A DNA stretch of 58,427 nt from Planctomycetota bacterium (lineage in GTDB: Bacteria > Planctomycetota > Planctomycetia > Pirellulales > Pirellulaceae). The position numbers were made by a program, and so were the translations under genes. Shown here piece by piece: positions 1 to 8,096 of the stretch. Location: contig CAUJKA010000361.1 of assembly GCA_963204965.1 (NCBI GenBank), positions 1 through 58,427 of the forward strand, written 5' to 3'. Below the pieces are notes generated by a model that had not been told where the DNA came from, ran no database searches, and worked only from the letters and a program-made list of their open reading frames with translations. Position 1 is the first letter of the stretch, and each line of letters starts with the position of its first letter.

Positions 1-928
1 GCGTATCAAGTTCATTGGCAGAAAGGAATCCCATGCTGATACCGCCTGGAACAACGGCCTTAGCTTTACGCCCCTTCCACACACCACCACCGTATTGATC
101 GATCAAATTGCGAGCTGTGATTCCTAGTGGCAGTTCGACAAGCCCAGGCTTGTTGACGTGACCGCTGATGCAGTAAAGCTTTGGACCAAAGCTACCGCCA
201 TCGCGAGGATTGTTCGGATCGTTAGGCACGCCGATCGAGCGAAACCAATCGGTACCACGCTGAAGAACTTGCGTCACACAAGCCAGCGTCTCGACATTGT
301 TCACAACAGTCGGTCGTCGGAACGCTCCGGACACCGCAGGGAAAGGAGGCTTGATACGCGGCCAAGCACGCTTGCCTTCCAAACTCTCGATCAATCCAGT
401 CTCTTCACCGCAAATGTAGGCACCAGCTCCACGATGCAGATAGATGTCTAGCGAATAACCTGATCCAAGAATGTTCTTGCCCAACAGGTTGTTGTCGTAC
501 ATCTCTTGAATAGCTTTTTCAAGAGTTCTGTAGCAACGACCGTATTCGTACCGCAAGTAAAAGTAGGCCGTAGTTGTCTTCGTCGCATAACCGGCGATGA
601 CCACGCCTTCCAGCACTTGATGCGGATCAGCTTCGATCAAAACGCGATTGTTAAAGGTACCAGGCTCGCTTTCATCACAATTGATGAAAAGGTAGATTGG
701 ACCTTCGATGTTCTTCGGCAGAAAAGTCCACTTGGTGCCGGTGCTAAAGCCCGCGCCACCTCGACCACGGAGTCCCGACGCGATCACAGTCTGTGTCACC
801 TCTTCAGGCTTCAGTTGCAAAGCCTTCTTCAAACCTTCATAGCCACCATCGGCCATGTAAGTCTTGATGCTCGCGCTGTCGGGCTTGCCCAAACGGCCTA
901 GCAATACTGGTTTATATTCTGAGCTCAT
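1..928 (-). CDS. nuoF: NADH-quinone oxidoreductase subunit F (N-terminal 309 residues; gene continues past left edge)
   Basis: NuoF binds NADH and FMN and accepts the hydride at the tip of the complex I peripheral arm. I translated this strand by hand because the frame runs out of the window. It starts at ATG 926-928 and reads without a stop to base 1. The FMN/NADH glycine-rich stretch GLRGRGGAGF lies at residues 53-61, followed by CDESEPGTF near 84-92 and CGEETGLIESLEG near 173-185; all are family signatures. The 4Fe-4S cysteine motif expected near the C-terminus lies outside the window. A GGGAGG Shine-Dalgarno overlaps the end of nuoE and sits 6 bases before the ATG, and only 2 bases separate the nuoE stop from this start, so translation is probably coupled. 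Identity is firm; length cannot be judged. Confidence 0.95.
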   Translation of the reverse strand, partial: MSSEYKPVLLGRLGKPDSASIKTYMADGGYEGLKKALQLKPEEVTQTVIASGLRGRGGAGFSTGTKWTFLPKNIEGPIYLFINCDESEPGTFNNRVLIEADPHQVLEGVVIAGYATKTTTAYFYLRYEYGRCYRTLEKAIQEMYDNNLLGKNILGSGYSLDIYLHRGAGAYICGEETGLIESLEGKRAWPRIKPPFPAVSGAFRRPTVVNNVETLACVTQVLQRGTDWFRSIGVPNDPNNPRDGGSFGPKLYCISGHVNKPGLVELPLGITARNLIDQYGGGVWKGRKAKAVVPGGISMGFLSANELDT

Positions 929-930
929 CG

Positions 931-1404
931 TTAGCCTCCCTTTGCCAACTTGACGACATCATCGGCGCTAACATTCAACTGCAACTCGTCATCGATCAGA
1001 ATGCACGGTGCGCCATCACAGGCTCCCAAGCACTCGGCCAATTCAATCGTTGCTGTGCCATCCGCGGTTATATCGCCAGGATGGATGTTCAGTCGCTCAC
1101 ATACATCGGCAAGCAGTTCATCACCGCCACGAAGCATACATGCCAAACTGCGGCAGACCCAGATTCGCTTTTTGCCCAATGGCTTGTGGTCATCGCGGAA
1201 GAAACCGTAAAACGAGAGCGTGTCGGAGACTTGCGATGGAGCCAGGTCCAGCAGCTCGGCAACTTCCTTAATCGCTTCGTTTGGCACGCAGCGCAGTTGA
1301 TCCTGCACCATGTGACAAATGGGAAGAGTCAACGCTTGTTTGTTCGGATAGCGAGCCGCCAATTCAGTGGCTTTGGCTCGAATGTTCTCAGGCAGTACGC
1401 TCAT
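931..1404 (-). CDS. nuoE: NADH-quinone oxidoreductase subunit E
   Basis: NuoE is the 24-kDa-type thioredoxin-fold subunit that carries the 2Fe-2S cluster N1a next to NuoF. The 157-residue product has the expected four ligands: C-x4-C in VCRSLACMLRG and C-x3-C in AECLGACDGAP about 35 residues later. Length fits the bacterial family (about 150-180). The start ATG overlaps the nuoD stop in an ATGA junction (1401-1404), and a GGAG lies about 7 bases upstream, which supports this start. It lies between nuoD and nuoF in a single minus-strand operon. Confidence 0.95.
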   Translation of the reverse strand: MSVLPENIRAKATELAARYPNKQALTLPICHMVQDQLRCVPNEAIKEVAELLDLAPSQVSDTLSFYGFFRDDHKPLGKKRIWVCRSLACMLRGGDELLADVCERLNIHPGDITADGTATIELAECLGACDGAPCILIDDELQLNVSADDVVKLAKGG

Positions 1405-2621
1405 CGATCAAGCTCCGCTGCAATGATGTTCAAACTTCCTAGCACAGCTACGACGTCGCTCAACATGCAGCCACGGATCAGTTGTGGGAACAGTGAAAAG
1501 TGAATCAACGATGGTGGACGAGTCCGTGCGCGGTAGGCGCGGAAGTTACCATCCGAAACAAAGTCGTATCCAAGCTCGCCGTTGGGCGATTCGGTCGCAG
1601 CGTAAAGGCTGCCGCGTGGTGGGCTCATTTGTCGGTTGGGCATGATCGATTCGAAGTGATGGATCAAGCCTTCGATGCTCTGATAAACCTCTTGCTTCTC
1701 AGGCATGAACTCTTTGCCAGTGCCTTCAGCAAAAATCGGGCCGCTTGGAAGGCTTTCCACCGCTTGATGAATGATCTTCAGTGACTCTTGGATCTCTAAC
1801 ATTCGAACGATGTATCGAGCGTAGCAATCACCCTCGGTGCTGCAGATCACATCGAAATCAAGATCGCCATAAGCCAAATAAGGCTCGTCGCGTCGCAAGT
1901 CACGAGCGACTCCGCTGGCCCGCGCGACTGGACCAGTCGCTCCGCCGCTAATCGCCTCTTCTCGACTGAGCTTTCCGATGCCTTGCGTTCGCTCGACGAA
2001 AATTCGATTGCGAGAAACCAATCGATCGATGTCGCGATAGTTACGATCAAAGTCGCGAAGGAAGTCGCGGATCATCTTGATCGCGTCGTCGCAAAGATCG
2101 AACATCAACCCGCCGACTCGCGTGTAGCTAGTGTGGAAACGTTGTCCGGTAGCTCGCTCGCAGATCTCAAAAATCTTCTCGCGCTCGTTGGACGCATACA
2201 TGAACGAGGTGATTCCGCCCAAGTCCAGAACGCATGCGCCAATGCAAAGCAAGTGATCATGAATCCGCATTAGCTCAGCAAAAATAGTGCGAATGTACTT
2301 GCAGCGTGGCGTGAGCTCGATGTCCAGCAGCTTTTCTACAGCGTGGTGCCAAGCGATCTCGTTGGCCATCGGCGAAATGTAATTCATGCGGTCGACGATG
2401 GTCACGTACTGATTGAAGTCTAAGACTTCACCCAGCTTTTCAAATCCGCTATGCAGGAAGCCAATGTCTGGCTCGGCATCCACGACCTCTTCGCCATCCA
2501 CGGTTAGCAACAATCGCAACGTGGTGTGAGTAGCTGGGTGCTGCGGACCAAAGTTCAGCGTCCACAAGCCTTCCTTGCGTCCAAAGTCATCAACATCGAC
2601 ATCGGTCAATTGAAGTGGCAT
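1401..2621 (-). CDS. nuoD: NADH-quinone oxidoreductase subunit D
   Basis: NuoD is the 49-kDa-type subunit that, with NuoB, forms the quinone-reduction site of complex I. The 406-residue protein opens with the family signature NFGPQHPATH (about residues 23-32) and continues with IGFLHSGFEKL, DRMNYISPMANE and RVGGLMFDL blocks, all well conserved. Length is normal for an unfused NuoD (about 400). It stands 11 bases downstream of nuoC and overlaps nuoE by four bases. NuoC and NuoD are separate here, unlike the fused NuoCD of enterobacteria. Confidence 0.96.
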   Translation of the reverse strand: MPLQLTDVDVDDFGRKEGLWTLNFGPQHPATHTTLRLLLTVDGEEVVDAEPDIGFLHSGFEKLGEVLDFNQYVTIVDRMNYISPMANEIAWHHAVEKLLDIELTPRCKYIRTIFAELMRIHDHLLCIGACVLDLGGITSFMYASNEREKIFEICERATGQRFHTSYTRVGGLMFDLCDDAIKMIRDFLRDFDRNYRDIDRLVSRNRIFVERTQGIGKLSREEAISGGATGPVARASGVARDLRRDEPYLAYGDLDFDVICSTEGDCYARYIVRMLEIQESLKIIHQAVESLPSGPIFAEGTGKEFMPEKQEVYQSIEGLIHHFESIMPNRQMSPPRGSLYAATESPNGELGYDFVSDGNFRAYRARTRPPSLIHFSLFPQLIRGCMLSDVVAVLGSLNIIAAELDR

Positions 2622-2632
2622 GATCCAGTGGC

Positions 2633-3127
2633 CTAACTCTCAGCTCGCGTAATGACAGGAAAGTTGTGACGTTCGCCGCGTCCTTGAACCGGATAATCTT
2701 TGCGAAGCGGAAATGCAGCAAACAACTCAGGCAGCAACAAACGCTTAGGATTCGGATGGCCTTTGAAGGTGATTCCGAACATGTCGTAGACTTCACGCTC
2801 TAGCCAATCAGCCGACTTGTAAAGGCTGGTCATCGAATCGACTTCAAGATCTGGCTCGTTCAGCATGACTGAAACAACCAGTCGCTCACCACTTTCGACG
2901 TTAAGAAGGCAGTAGACAACTTCAAAGCGATCTTTGGCGCCTTCGTAATCCAACCAATCCACTCCGGTAACGTCGACCAACATGTCCATCGAACATTGGT
3001 CACGCAGAGTTCGCATTGTCTCAGTTAGATCTGCGGCTGGAACGATGACGCGATCCTGGTCCTTGAATTTGGTCCACGTTCGCGACTTGCCAGGTAGCAA
3101 CTTATCGAGATTATCTTTGCACGACAT
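2633..3127 (-). CDS. nuoC: NADH-quinone oxidoreductase subunit C
   Basis: NuoC is the 30-kDa-type subunit of the complex I peripheral arm. The 164-residue product carries the family signature [12 protein letters not shown] followed by [14 protein letters not shown] and ends with the PLRKDYPV block, as expected. Its ATG directly follows the nuoB stop (TAAATG, 3125-3130), so translation is likely coupled. Length is close to that of unfused bacterial NuoC proteins. Confidence 0.95.
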   Translation of the reverse strand: MSCKDNLDKLLPGKSRTWTKFKDQDRVIVPAADLTETMRTLRDQCSMDMLVDVTGVDWLDYEGAKDRFEVVYCLLNVESGERLVVSVMLNEPDLEVDSMTSLYKSADWLEREVYDMFGITFKGHPNPKRLLLPELFAAFPLRKDYPVQGRGERHNFPVITRAES

Positions 3128-3727
3128 TTAGTGCCTCGGGTTGTAAATTGGCAGGCTGAGCTTCATGCGATCTTGGTTGCGAATTCTCGCAATCTCGTCG
3201 GCTTCGAACACGACAGGTCCTTCAGGAGTCTCACGTTTGGCGAATTCGGTGAAGTGGACTGTGCCGGTGTTTTGAATCTTGTCTTGTAGATCCAACAACG
3301 CACGGATCAATTGCTCAGGCCGCGGAGGACATCCAGGAATGTACATGTCGACCGGAATGAAGCGATCGATGCCTTGAACGACTGAGTAGGTGTCAAACAC
3401 GCCGCCGGTGCAAGCACAAGCACCCATCGAGATACACCACTTGGGCTCCGACATCTGCTGCCAAATGCGTTGAAGAACCGGAAGCATCTTCATCACGACG
3501 CGTCCGGCGACGATCATCAGATCGCATTGACGCGGTGAGAATCGCATTACTTCCGAACCAAAGCGAGACAAGTCGTGTCGACTTGACGATGCCGCCATAA
3601 GTTCGATACCGCAGCACGCGGTAGCAAAAGGCATCGGCCACAAACTGTTCTTGCGAGCCCAACTGGCTGCTGAGTCCAATTTGGTCCACAAGACGCTATC
3701 GCCCAACTGTTTTAGTTGTTGCGCCAT
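3128..3727 (-). CDS. nuoB: NADH-quinone oxidoreductase subunit B
   Basis: NuoB carries cluster N2, the last iron-sulfur centre before quinone. I place the start at ATG 3725-3727 (MAQQLKQLGDS). The frame is open 42 codons further upstream, but that stretch overlaps most of the nuoA C-terminal coding region and does not resemble NuoB. The resulting 199-residue protein has the N2 ligands: the tandem cysteines of ATACCGIE, then GACACTGG, then PGCPPRPE. The start overlaps the end of nuoA by 16 bases. The C-terminal tail after the PGCPPRPE block is about 50 residues, giving a total longer than many NuoB proteins. Confidence 0.95.
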   Translation of the reverse strand: MAQQLKQLGDSVLWTKLDSAASWARKNSLWPMPFATACCGIELMAASSSRHDLSRFGSEVMRFSPRQCDLMIVAGRVVMKMLPVLQRIWQQMSEPKWCISMGACACTGGVFDTYSVVQGIDRFIPVDMYIPGCPPRPEQLIRALLDLQDKIQNTGTVHFTEFAKRETPEGPVVFEADEIARIRNQDRMKLSLPIYNPRH

Positions 3728-4098
3728 TGAAATACCCCTTTCCGCCAAGCGTATGCATAGGCCAAGACAACCGAGCCGATCAGCGACAGCATCACTAGCA
3801 ATTGAGCGATGCGGCCATCGGCGCCGGACTGCGAGTCCAAGGCTACTGCCCACGGGTAGATGTAAAGAAGTTCGACGTCAAACACGAGAAACAAGATCGC
3901 GATCAAGTAGAACTTGATGCTCAACGGATTCCGCGTAGACCCTTGCGGATCCATACCCGATTCATAGGGCATATCTTTAACAGCCGTACGCTTGTGCGCG
4001 GCGACGATATGCGGTGCCAGGATGGTGACAACTGCGAAGCCAAGAACGGCTGCAAAATAAATGAGGACTGGGGTGAACTCGGTCAATTCCAATTCCAT
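3712..4098 (-). CDS. nuoA: NADH-quinone oxidoreductase subunit A
   Basis: NuoA is a small membrane subunit at the junction of the membrane and peripheral arms of complex I. The 128-residue product has three hydrophobic helices (about residues 10-30, 62-85 and 98-118) and the conserved loop PYESGMDPQGSTRNPLSIKFYL between helices 1 and 2. It is the first gene of the nuo block visible here. I found no strong Shine-Dalgarno before the ATG and no convincing promoter in the 600 bases upstream. Confidence 0.94.
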   Translation of the reverse strand: MELELTEFTPVLIYFAAVLGFAVVTILAPHIVAAHKRTAVKDMPYESGMDPQGSTRNPLSIKFYLIAILFLVFDVELLYIYPWAVALDSQSGADGRIAQLLVMLSLIGSVVLAYAYAWRKGVFQWRNN

Positions 4099-4723
4099 TT
4101 CAGAAGTTAGTGAAATGTTTCACAAACTATTTGCCCATATGGTAGCGGCTAAATGTCGCTTTTGACAAGGTCTAACCAAAACGTAGCTATCTGCGACGCT
4201 TCTGGCCGCGGGGCAATCCTGGCACTTGAGGCAGACAAACCTCCTTTAACTAAGTATCATGGACGAATAAAACGCCTGAATTTTTTTAAGAAATCATGTG
4301 AAGGCGCTGCGTTTGAACTGAGTTAGTACTTGCTTGTTGAGCCCATTTGCCCCGAATTGCGCTGATGCCCAAGCGGGTTTAGCGGGGCTCAGGCGGCCCG
4401 TACGGGTGCGCAGGCGTCCCGCCCGCCAGAGCCTTTCACAACCCGAAGGGTTAGCGAGGGACGGCGAACCGTTAGCAACCCGAAGCGTTAGCGAGGGACG
4501 GATTTGGGCCTGGCCTGAATGTCGCAGAAGTCACTTCCACGCGAATGCTGTCATCAAAGAGCGGGCGGGACGCCCGCGCACCGCACTGTGTACCGAACAA
4601 GCCTAAAGAGATGAGTTCGATTTTGACGATAGTTCCAAACAAGCATCAATCTTGACTTATTTGATCATATTAGTAGACTTAACCCTGGTTGCGATGGATT
4701 TCACCCTGGAACTCATGTAAATC
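4099..4723. other. Intergenic region between divergent nuoA and the reductase gene, with repeats
   Basis: No gene is convincing here. A frame at 4334-4606 lies over repeats and has a repetitive, arginine-rich translation, so I reject it. The region must hold the promoters of the nuo operon (left) and of the reductase gene (right). The middle part is occupied by the long inverted repeat listed separately. An AT-rich stretch at about 4265-4285 lies on the nuoA side. Confidence 0.6.
4405..4582. repeat. Inverted-repeat element with 22-bp arms enclosing direct repeats
   Basis: Arms at 4405-4426 and 4561-4582 are reverse complements with one mismatch out of 22, separated by 134 bases. Inside, the phrase AACCCGAAGSGTTAGCGAGG occurs twice (about 4440-4459 and 4477-4496) in direct orientation, 37 bases apart. 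The CACAACCCGAA start of the first copy recurs at 13789-13799. The arrangement resembles a small non-autonomous element or a REP-like unit. No coding sequence or flanking target duplication was recognised. Confidence 0.75.
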
Positions 4724-5605
4724 ATGGCTCATTCAATGCAAAAGCCAATTCCCAAGCCCCAAAGCGATTCGCAGTCTTCGCCGATCCAACTTCGCGTCCT
4801 AACTGCCTCAGACTTCTCCGGGGGATGCGGCGGATGTAAGACGGCTATCGATAGCGATGGTTCAGCACCGGACGAACCGCAGCCTTCGTCGTACGTGGTT
4901 CCAACCGCTTCCGCCGAGTTGCTTGAACAACTGGCTCTCGAAAGCCAAGCTTTGGAGAAGGCTACGCCGCAAGAGATACTGAAGTGGGCCGTAGATCGAT
5001 ATGCACCCAAGTTCACGATGGCAACTGCGTTTGGCCCTGAAGGCATGACACTGATCCACATGATTGCTCAGATCGCGCCGCAAACTTCGATCTTCAACTT
5101 GGACACAGGCTATCAGTTCGAAGAAACGCTTGAGCTTCGAGAACAGATCAAACGACGTTACGGCATCGAAGTAGAACTCAAGAGACCGCGACAGTCCGTT
5201 GAAGAATACGAACGAGTCAACGGTGGTCCTGTCTATTCGCACGATCCGAATCGATGCTGCGAGGATCGTAAGTTGAGCGTCCTGCGCGAAGCAGCGATTG
5301 GCTGGGATGCTTGGGCCAGTGCAATTCGTCGCGATCAAAGTCCAGATCGAGCCAAAGCACCGATCGTGGGTTGGGACAAGAAGTTTGGCTTAGTGAAGGT
5401 CAGCCCGCTAGCCAATTGGACCAAGAAGCAAGTGTGGGCTTTGATACTTAAGGAGAACATTCCTTACAACCCACTGCACGACCAAGGATACACCAGCATC
5501 GGCTGCAAGCCTTGCACTCGCAGTGTTCTACCAGGTGAAGATGAACGCGCTGGACGATGGAGCGGTTTTGCCAAGAAGGAATGTGGGCTACACACTCAAG
5601 ATTAA
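4724..5605 (+). CDS. cysH: Adenylylsulfate / phosphoadenylylsulfate reductase, iron-sulfur type
   Basis: This 293-residue protein reduces activated sulfate (APS or PAPS) to sulfite in assimilatory sulfur metabolism. The CysH fold is clear: TMATAFGPEGMTLIH near 98-112, FNLDTGYQFEET near 124-135, SPLANWTKKQVW near 227-238. Tandem cysteines 178-179 (NRCCEDRK) and C261-x2-C264 (IGCKPC) are the 4Fe-4S ligands typical of APS reductases, and C287 in KECGLH is the catalytic cysteine. The iron-sulfur set favours APS as substrate, though some such enzymes use PAPS. The N-terminal 70 residues are unusual: polar, with C35-x2-C38 in SGGCGGCKT, outside the family core. ATG 4724 is the first start; ATG 4736 is also possible. 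An Rrf2 gene follows. Confidence 0.92.
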   Translation: MAHSMQKPIPKPQSDSQSSPIQLRVLTASDFSGGCGGCKTAIDSDGSAPDEPQPSSYVVPTASAELLEQLALESQALEKATPQEILKWAVDRYAPKFTMATAFGPEGMTLIHMIAQIAPQTSIFNLDTGYQFEETLELREQIKRRYGIEVELKRPRQSVEEYERVNGGPVYSHDPNRCCEDRKLSVLREAAIGWDAWASAIRRDQSPDRAKAPIVGWDKKFGLVKVSPLANWTKKQVWALILKENIPYNPLHDQGYTSIGCKPCTRSVLPGEDERAGRWSGFAKKECGLHTQD

Positions 5606-5659
5606 CTCACACATTTTTCCGTTGTGAATTCCCAATCTACTCGCTTAGTTCGTACCATT

Positions 5660-6085
5660 ATGCAACTGCCCATCAAAGCACATTACGCAACGATTGCAGT
5701 GCTCGCATTGGCATCGCGATACGATGCCGGCGAACTCGTGCAGGCTCGTGTTATCGCGGCCGATCACGCTGTCCCAAGTCAATTTCTCGGACAGATTCTT
5801 CAACAGCTACGCAACGCGGGGCTCATAGTCAGCGTGCGCGGATCGAGCGGAGGATTTCGCTTGGCAAAGTCCCCAGATTCGATTTCGGTGGCCGATGTTG
5901 TGGAAGCAGTCTGCTCCAGTGCTTCCTCTGAAAATAGCTTACCCAGCCACGATCCCATCACTCGTGTCGTTGGTGGCGTATGGCACGAGCTGAACGAAAC
6001 TCAGCTCCGATACCTCGAGCAACTTAAGCTCTCTAGTTTAGTCCAGCAGATGTCTCCCGAACCCGCCGCCATGTTCTTTATCTAG
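5660..6085 (+). CDS. Rrf2 family transcriptional regulator
   Basis: The 141-residue product is a winged-helix regulator. I choose ATG 5660 (MQLPIKAHYATIAVLALA) because Rrf2 proteins begin with exactly this helix; a GTG at 5624 would add 12 residues without similarity. The recognition helix region PSQFLGQILQQLRNAGLI and the wing VRGSSGGFRLAK are typical. Iron-sulfur Rrf2 members such as IscR carry three cysteines in the loop after the wing; here only one is present (VCSSASSENS), so it is more like the cluster-free CymR group, which controls sulfur metabolism. It lies 54 bases after the reductase on the same strand. Control of that operon is inference. Confidence 0.85.
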   Translation: MQLPIKAHYATIAVLALASRYDAGELVQARVIAADHAVPSQFLGQILQQLRNAGLIVSVRGSSGGFRLAKSPDSISVADVVEAVCSSASSENSLPSHDPITRVVGGVWHELNETQLRYLEQLKLSSLVQQMSPEPAAMFFI

Positions 6086-6175
6086 CAGAGGTCTTCGTAG
6101 GGCGTGTGTAGAGGTCTAACGGAGTTGGCTCGAACCAAGAAATGCCCACGATCAGAGCTTAGACTCTGCAAAGTG

Positions 6176-6581
6176 AGTGTCCGACCTCGGAACACGCCGT
6201 CTGTGGTTCGTAGGTGTGTTACACGTTGCGGACTTTCAGTGCGTCTGAAACTACGACAGGCCTAGCATCACCGGTTTCCGTGCTCGACCTAGTAGATGAT
6301 CCAGCTCAAATTTGTGGTCCCAGATGTTTCAGCGGAGCTCGAACGTCTGAAGTCGTAAATCGATTGAGTGGCAAAAATATCGGAGGCAGAAAAATTGCGG
6401 AAACGAATATTTCTGCCTTCGATTTTTCTGCCATGCTGTTTGTCGTAGTCAATCCACCTCAACGTTCGGAGTAGAGATGTCCCAGCCAGATTCGAGCGCC
6501 TGATTTCTTTCACTCACGTCCCACAATTTGGGTATAGATCGTCTACTAGTGTCCGACCTCGCAAGAAGGTGTGTTACGCGT
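6176..6581. repeat. Pair of degenerate direct repeats
   Basis: The phrase AGTGTCCGACCTCG occurs exactly at 6176-6189 and 6548-6561. A second phrase AGGTGTGTTACRCGT follows at 6212-6226 and 6567-6581 with one mismatch, the second copy having 17 fewer bases between the two phrases. Both copies then continue into a similar ACGWCAGGC block. This looks like two diverged copies of one dispersed intergenic repeat. Confidence 0.6.
6369..6433. repeat. Long imperfect palindrome (28-bp arms, 9-base loop)
   Basis: Arms 6369-6396 and 6406-6433 pair over 28 bases with four mismatches around a 9-base loop. Each arm contains the word GGCAGAAA twice or nearly so. There is no T-run after it, so it is not a classic terminator. 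It could be a REP-type repeat, a transcript 3'-end stabiliser or a remnant of a small mobile element. Confidence 0.75.
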
Positions 6582-6683
6582 GTAGTCATTCATCGCGCTG
6601 TGAAATCACGTCAGGCGGAGTTACTCGCTCCGCAAACTCAATCGGCAAATGCACGCTCCACACACCCTACAAATCCCCACCAT

Positions 6684-8096
6684 TCACTTTCGCTCTCGGC
6701 GTCGAACTGAAACCGATAACGTAGCAACTAGGCCGACTAACAAAAGAGATGTTGGTTCAGGTACAGCAACCAGATTCCAAGCTATTCCAAAGCTGGTACT
6801 AATGTTGGAGTTGATTGCGAGCGTGTAAGTCCCGGCTGCGAGATTCTTCAGGTAAATGTGCTCGACGTTGTCGACAGTACTCAAGCTTGATGAAAGCAGC
6901 GTGCCGAGAAAGCCTCCAGTTGAGTTGTAGAATCGCATGTCCATATTGGCTAGCGACAGCGTGTTATTGAAATTCGAAGTGCCATACTGCGCGTTCCAAG
7001 TTAGCAGAATGGATGCCTCGGAGATTTCTTGACCTGCTGTGACTTCAAAATTCCAGAACAGACTTCCCAGTGGATCAATTGAGTCTGCATAGTCCCAACC
7101 ACGAAGCGAGGACGCCATGACGGGTTCAGTGCTGGACCCCGCTTGCTCGCCGCCAAGCAGGATCTTATAGCTGTTGTAGATGTTCAGCTCGCCCGCACCA
7201 AATACTGTGTCCAATGGTCTAGTGGTCGTGTTGGACCAACCAGGAAATTCCGTTTTCGTTGCCCCTGCCATGATGATCGCTTTCATCGTTTCACTGTTGC
7301 GAGCATCTGTCATCGAGTTCGCGACTGCTGCCGAGTGAAGTAACGCGGCTGCGGAACTAACCACAGGAGTCGCCATACTCGTCGACCCCTGAGGCGTCAC
7401 GATGTCGGGCTTGGTACGGCCCACTCCTGAAATAGTTGTCGTCCCAAAGCTGTGCTGGCCGTCTGATCTACCAACGACGATCGAGTTGTAAGATTGTCCG
7501 TAGAGTTGCGGTACGGCGCCGACGCCATTATTCAAAGCAACTACTGACGTCACATTATCGCGATTCACGGTGTAGTCGAGCCGAGCGTTGATCTCTATGG
7601 CTTCCGCCGTAGTCAATCCAAAGCCGATGTAGGAGTGATTGAGCACGCTGGCTTGAACTGTCTCTGGATTGTTGGCCGTCCCGAACTGCTGACGGAATTC
7701 AACAAAGTCGTTGGCCTCGTAAACATCGACCTGCGTCACGCCTGGCGAAAGACTGGTGCTGTTGCCAAAGAAGTTTTGAGCGACACTCGTCGCATGACCC
7801 GAAATGGTTACTGTTTGTGCATCGTTCGGCCGAAGATTCGTGAAAGTCTTACCGGTGAAATCTGCGATACCTGTATTGGGCATAAACGAGACAACTGTTG
7901 CACTCCCATCAGTGTCTGCTTCGACCAGTCCCACACGAATACCTGCTCCCGTTGCGAGACCGCCACCAAATTCACTCTGGAGCTTCGTATAGCCCACGCG
8001 ATCCTTGAGCGACTGAGCTGAGGCAGTCCCGCACGAAAGAGTTGGTAGTGCGAGGACTAGCAATGCAATGACGTTTGAGAGTCGTAGTCGAATCAT
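6684..8096 (-). CDS. Subtilase-like (S8) exported protein with PEP-CTERM sorting tail
   Basis: The 470-residue product has a signal peptide (hydrophobic 8-20, AQS cut site near 28). A subtilisin-like catalytic triad can be traced: acidic residue in GLVEADTDG (about D61), H101 in SGHATSVA, and S240 in GSTSMATP, the strongest motif. The Asp and His motifs deviate from the usual DTG and HGTxVA forms, so activity is uncertain. Residues about 330-445 look like a beta-rich C-terminal domain. The tail VPEPTSLLLVGLVATLS followed by RRRERK is a standard PEP-CTERM signal for exosortase-dependent sorting. No neighbour on the same strand; it stands alone. It is predicted to be a surface or secreted protein. 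Confidence 0.82.
   Translation of the reverse strand: MIRLRLSNVIALLVLALPTLSCGTASAQSLKDRVGYTKLQSEFGGGLATGAGIRVGLVEADTDGSATVVSFMPNTGIADFTGKTFTNLRPNDAQTVTISGHATSVAQNFFGNSTSLSPGVTQVDVYEANDFVEFRQQFGTANNPETVQASVLNHSYIGFGLTTAEAIEINARLDYTVNRDNVTSVVALNNGVGAVPQLYGQSYNSIVVGRSDGQHSFGTTTISGVGRTKPDIVTPQGSTSMATPVVSSAAALLHSAAVANSMTDARNSETMKAIIMAGATKTEFPGWSNTTTRPLDTVFGAGELNIYNSYKILLGGEQAGSSTEPVMASSLRGWDYADSIDPLGSLFWNFEVTAGQEISEASILLTWNAQYGTSNFNNTLSLANMDMRFYNSTGGFLGTLLSSSLSTVDNVEHIYLKNLAAGTYTLAINSNISTSFGIAWNLVAVPEPTSLLLVGLVATLSVSVRRRERK

Larger units (their letters stand above)
6086..6683. other. Gene-free region rich in repeats between convergent genes
   Basis: The Rrf2 gene and the protease gene converge on this 598-base stretch. 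I see no credible gene. It contains the stem-loop 6369-6433 and a pair of related segments at about 6176-6260 and 6548-6615, both listed separately. Any terminators for the two genes should lie here, but I found no hairpin with a following T-run. Confidence 0.6.

Noticed and set aside
158..901. Plus-strand open frames of 97 and 131 codons at the left edge
   Set aside because: They lie opposite nuoF, which is well conserved in the minus-strand frame; their translations have no domain pattern.
3728..3853. Upstream extension of nuoB
   Set aside because: It overlaps the coding end of nuoA far more than other junctions in the operon, is arginine-rich and does not resemble NuoB.
4334..4606. Plus-strand frame of 90 codons
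   Set aside because: It is a reading of the inverted and direct repeats there and has a low-complexity Arg/Pro/Ala translation.
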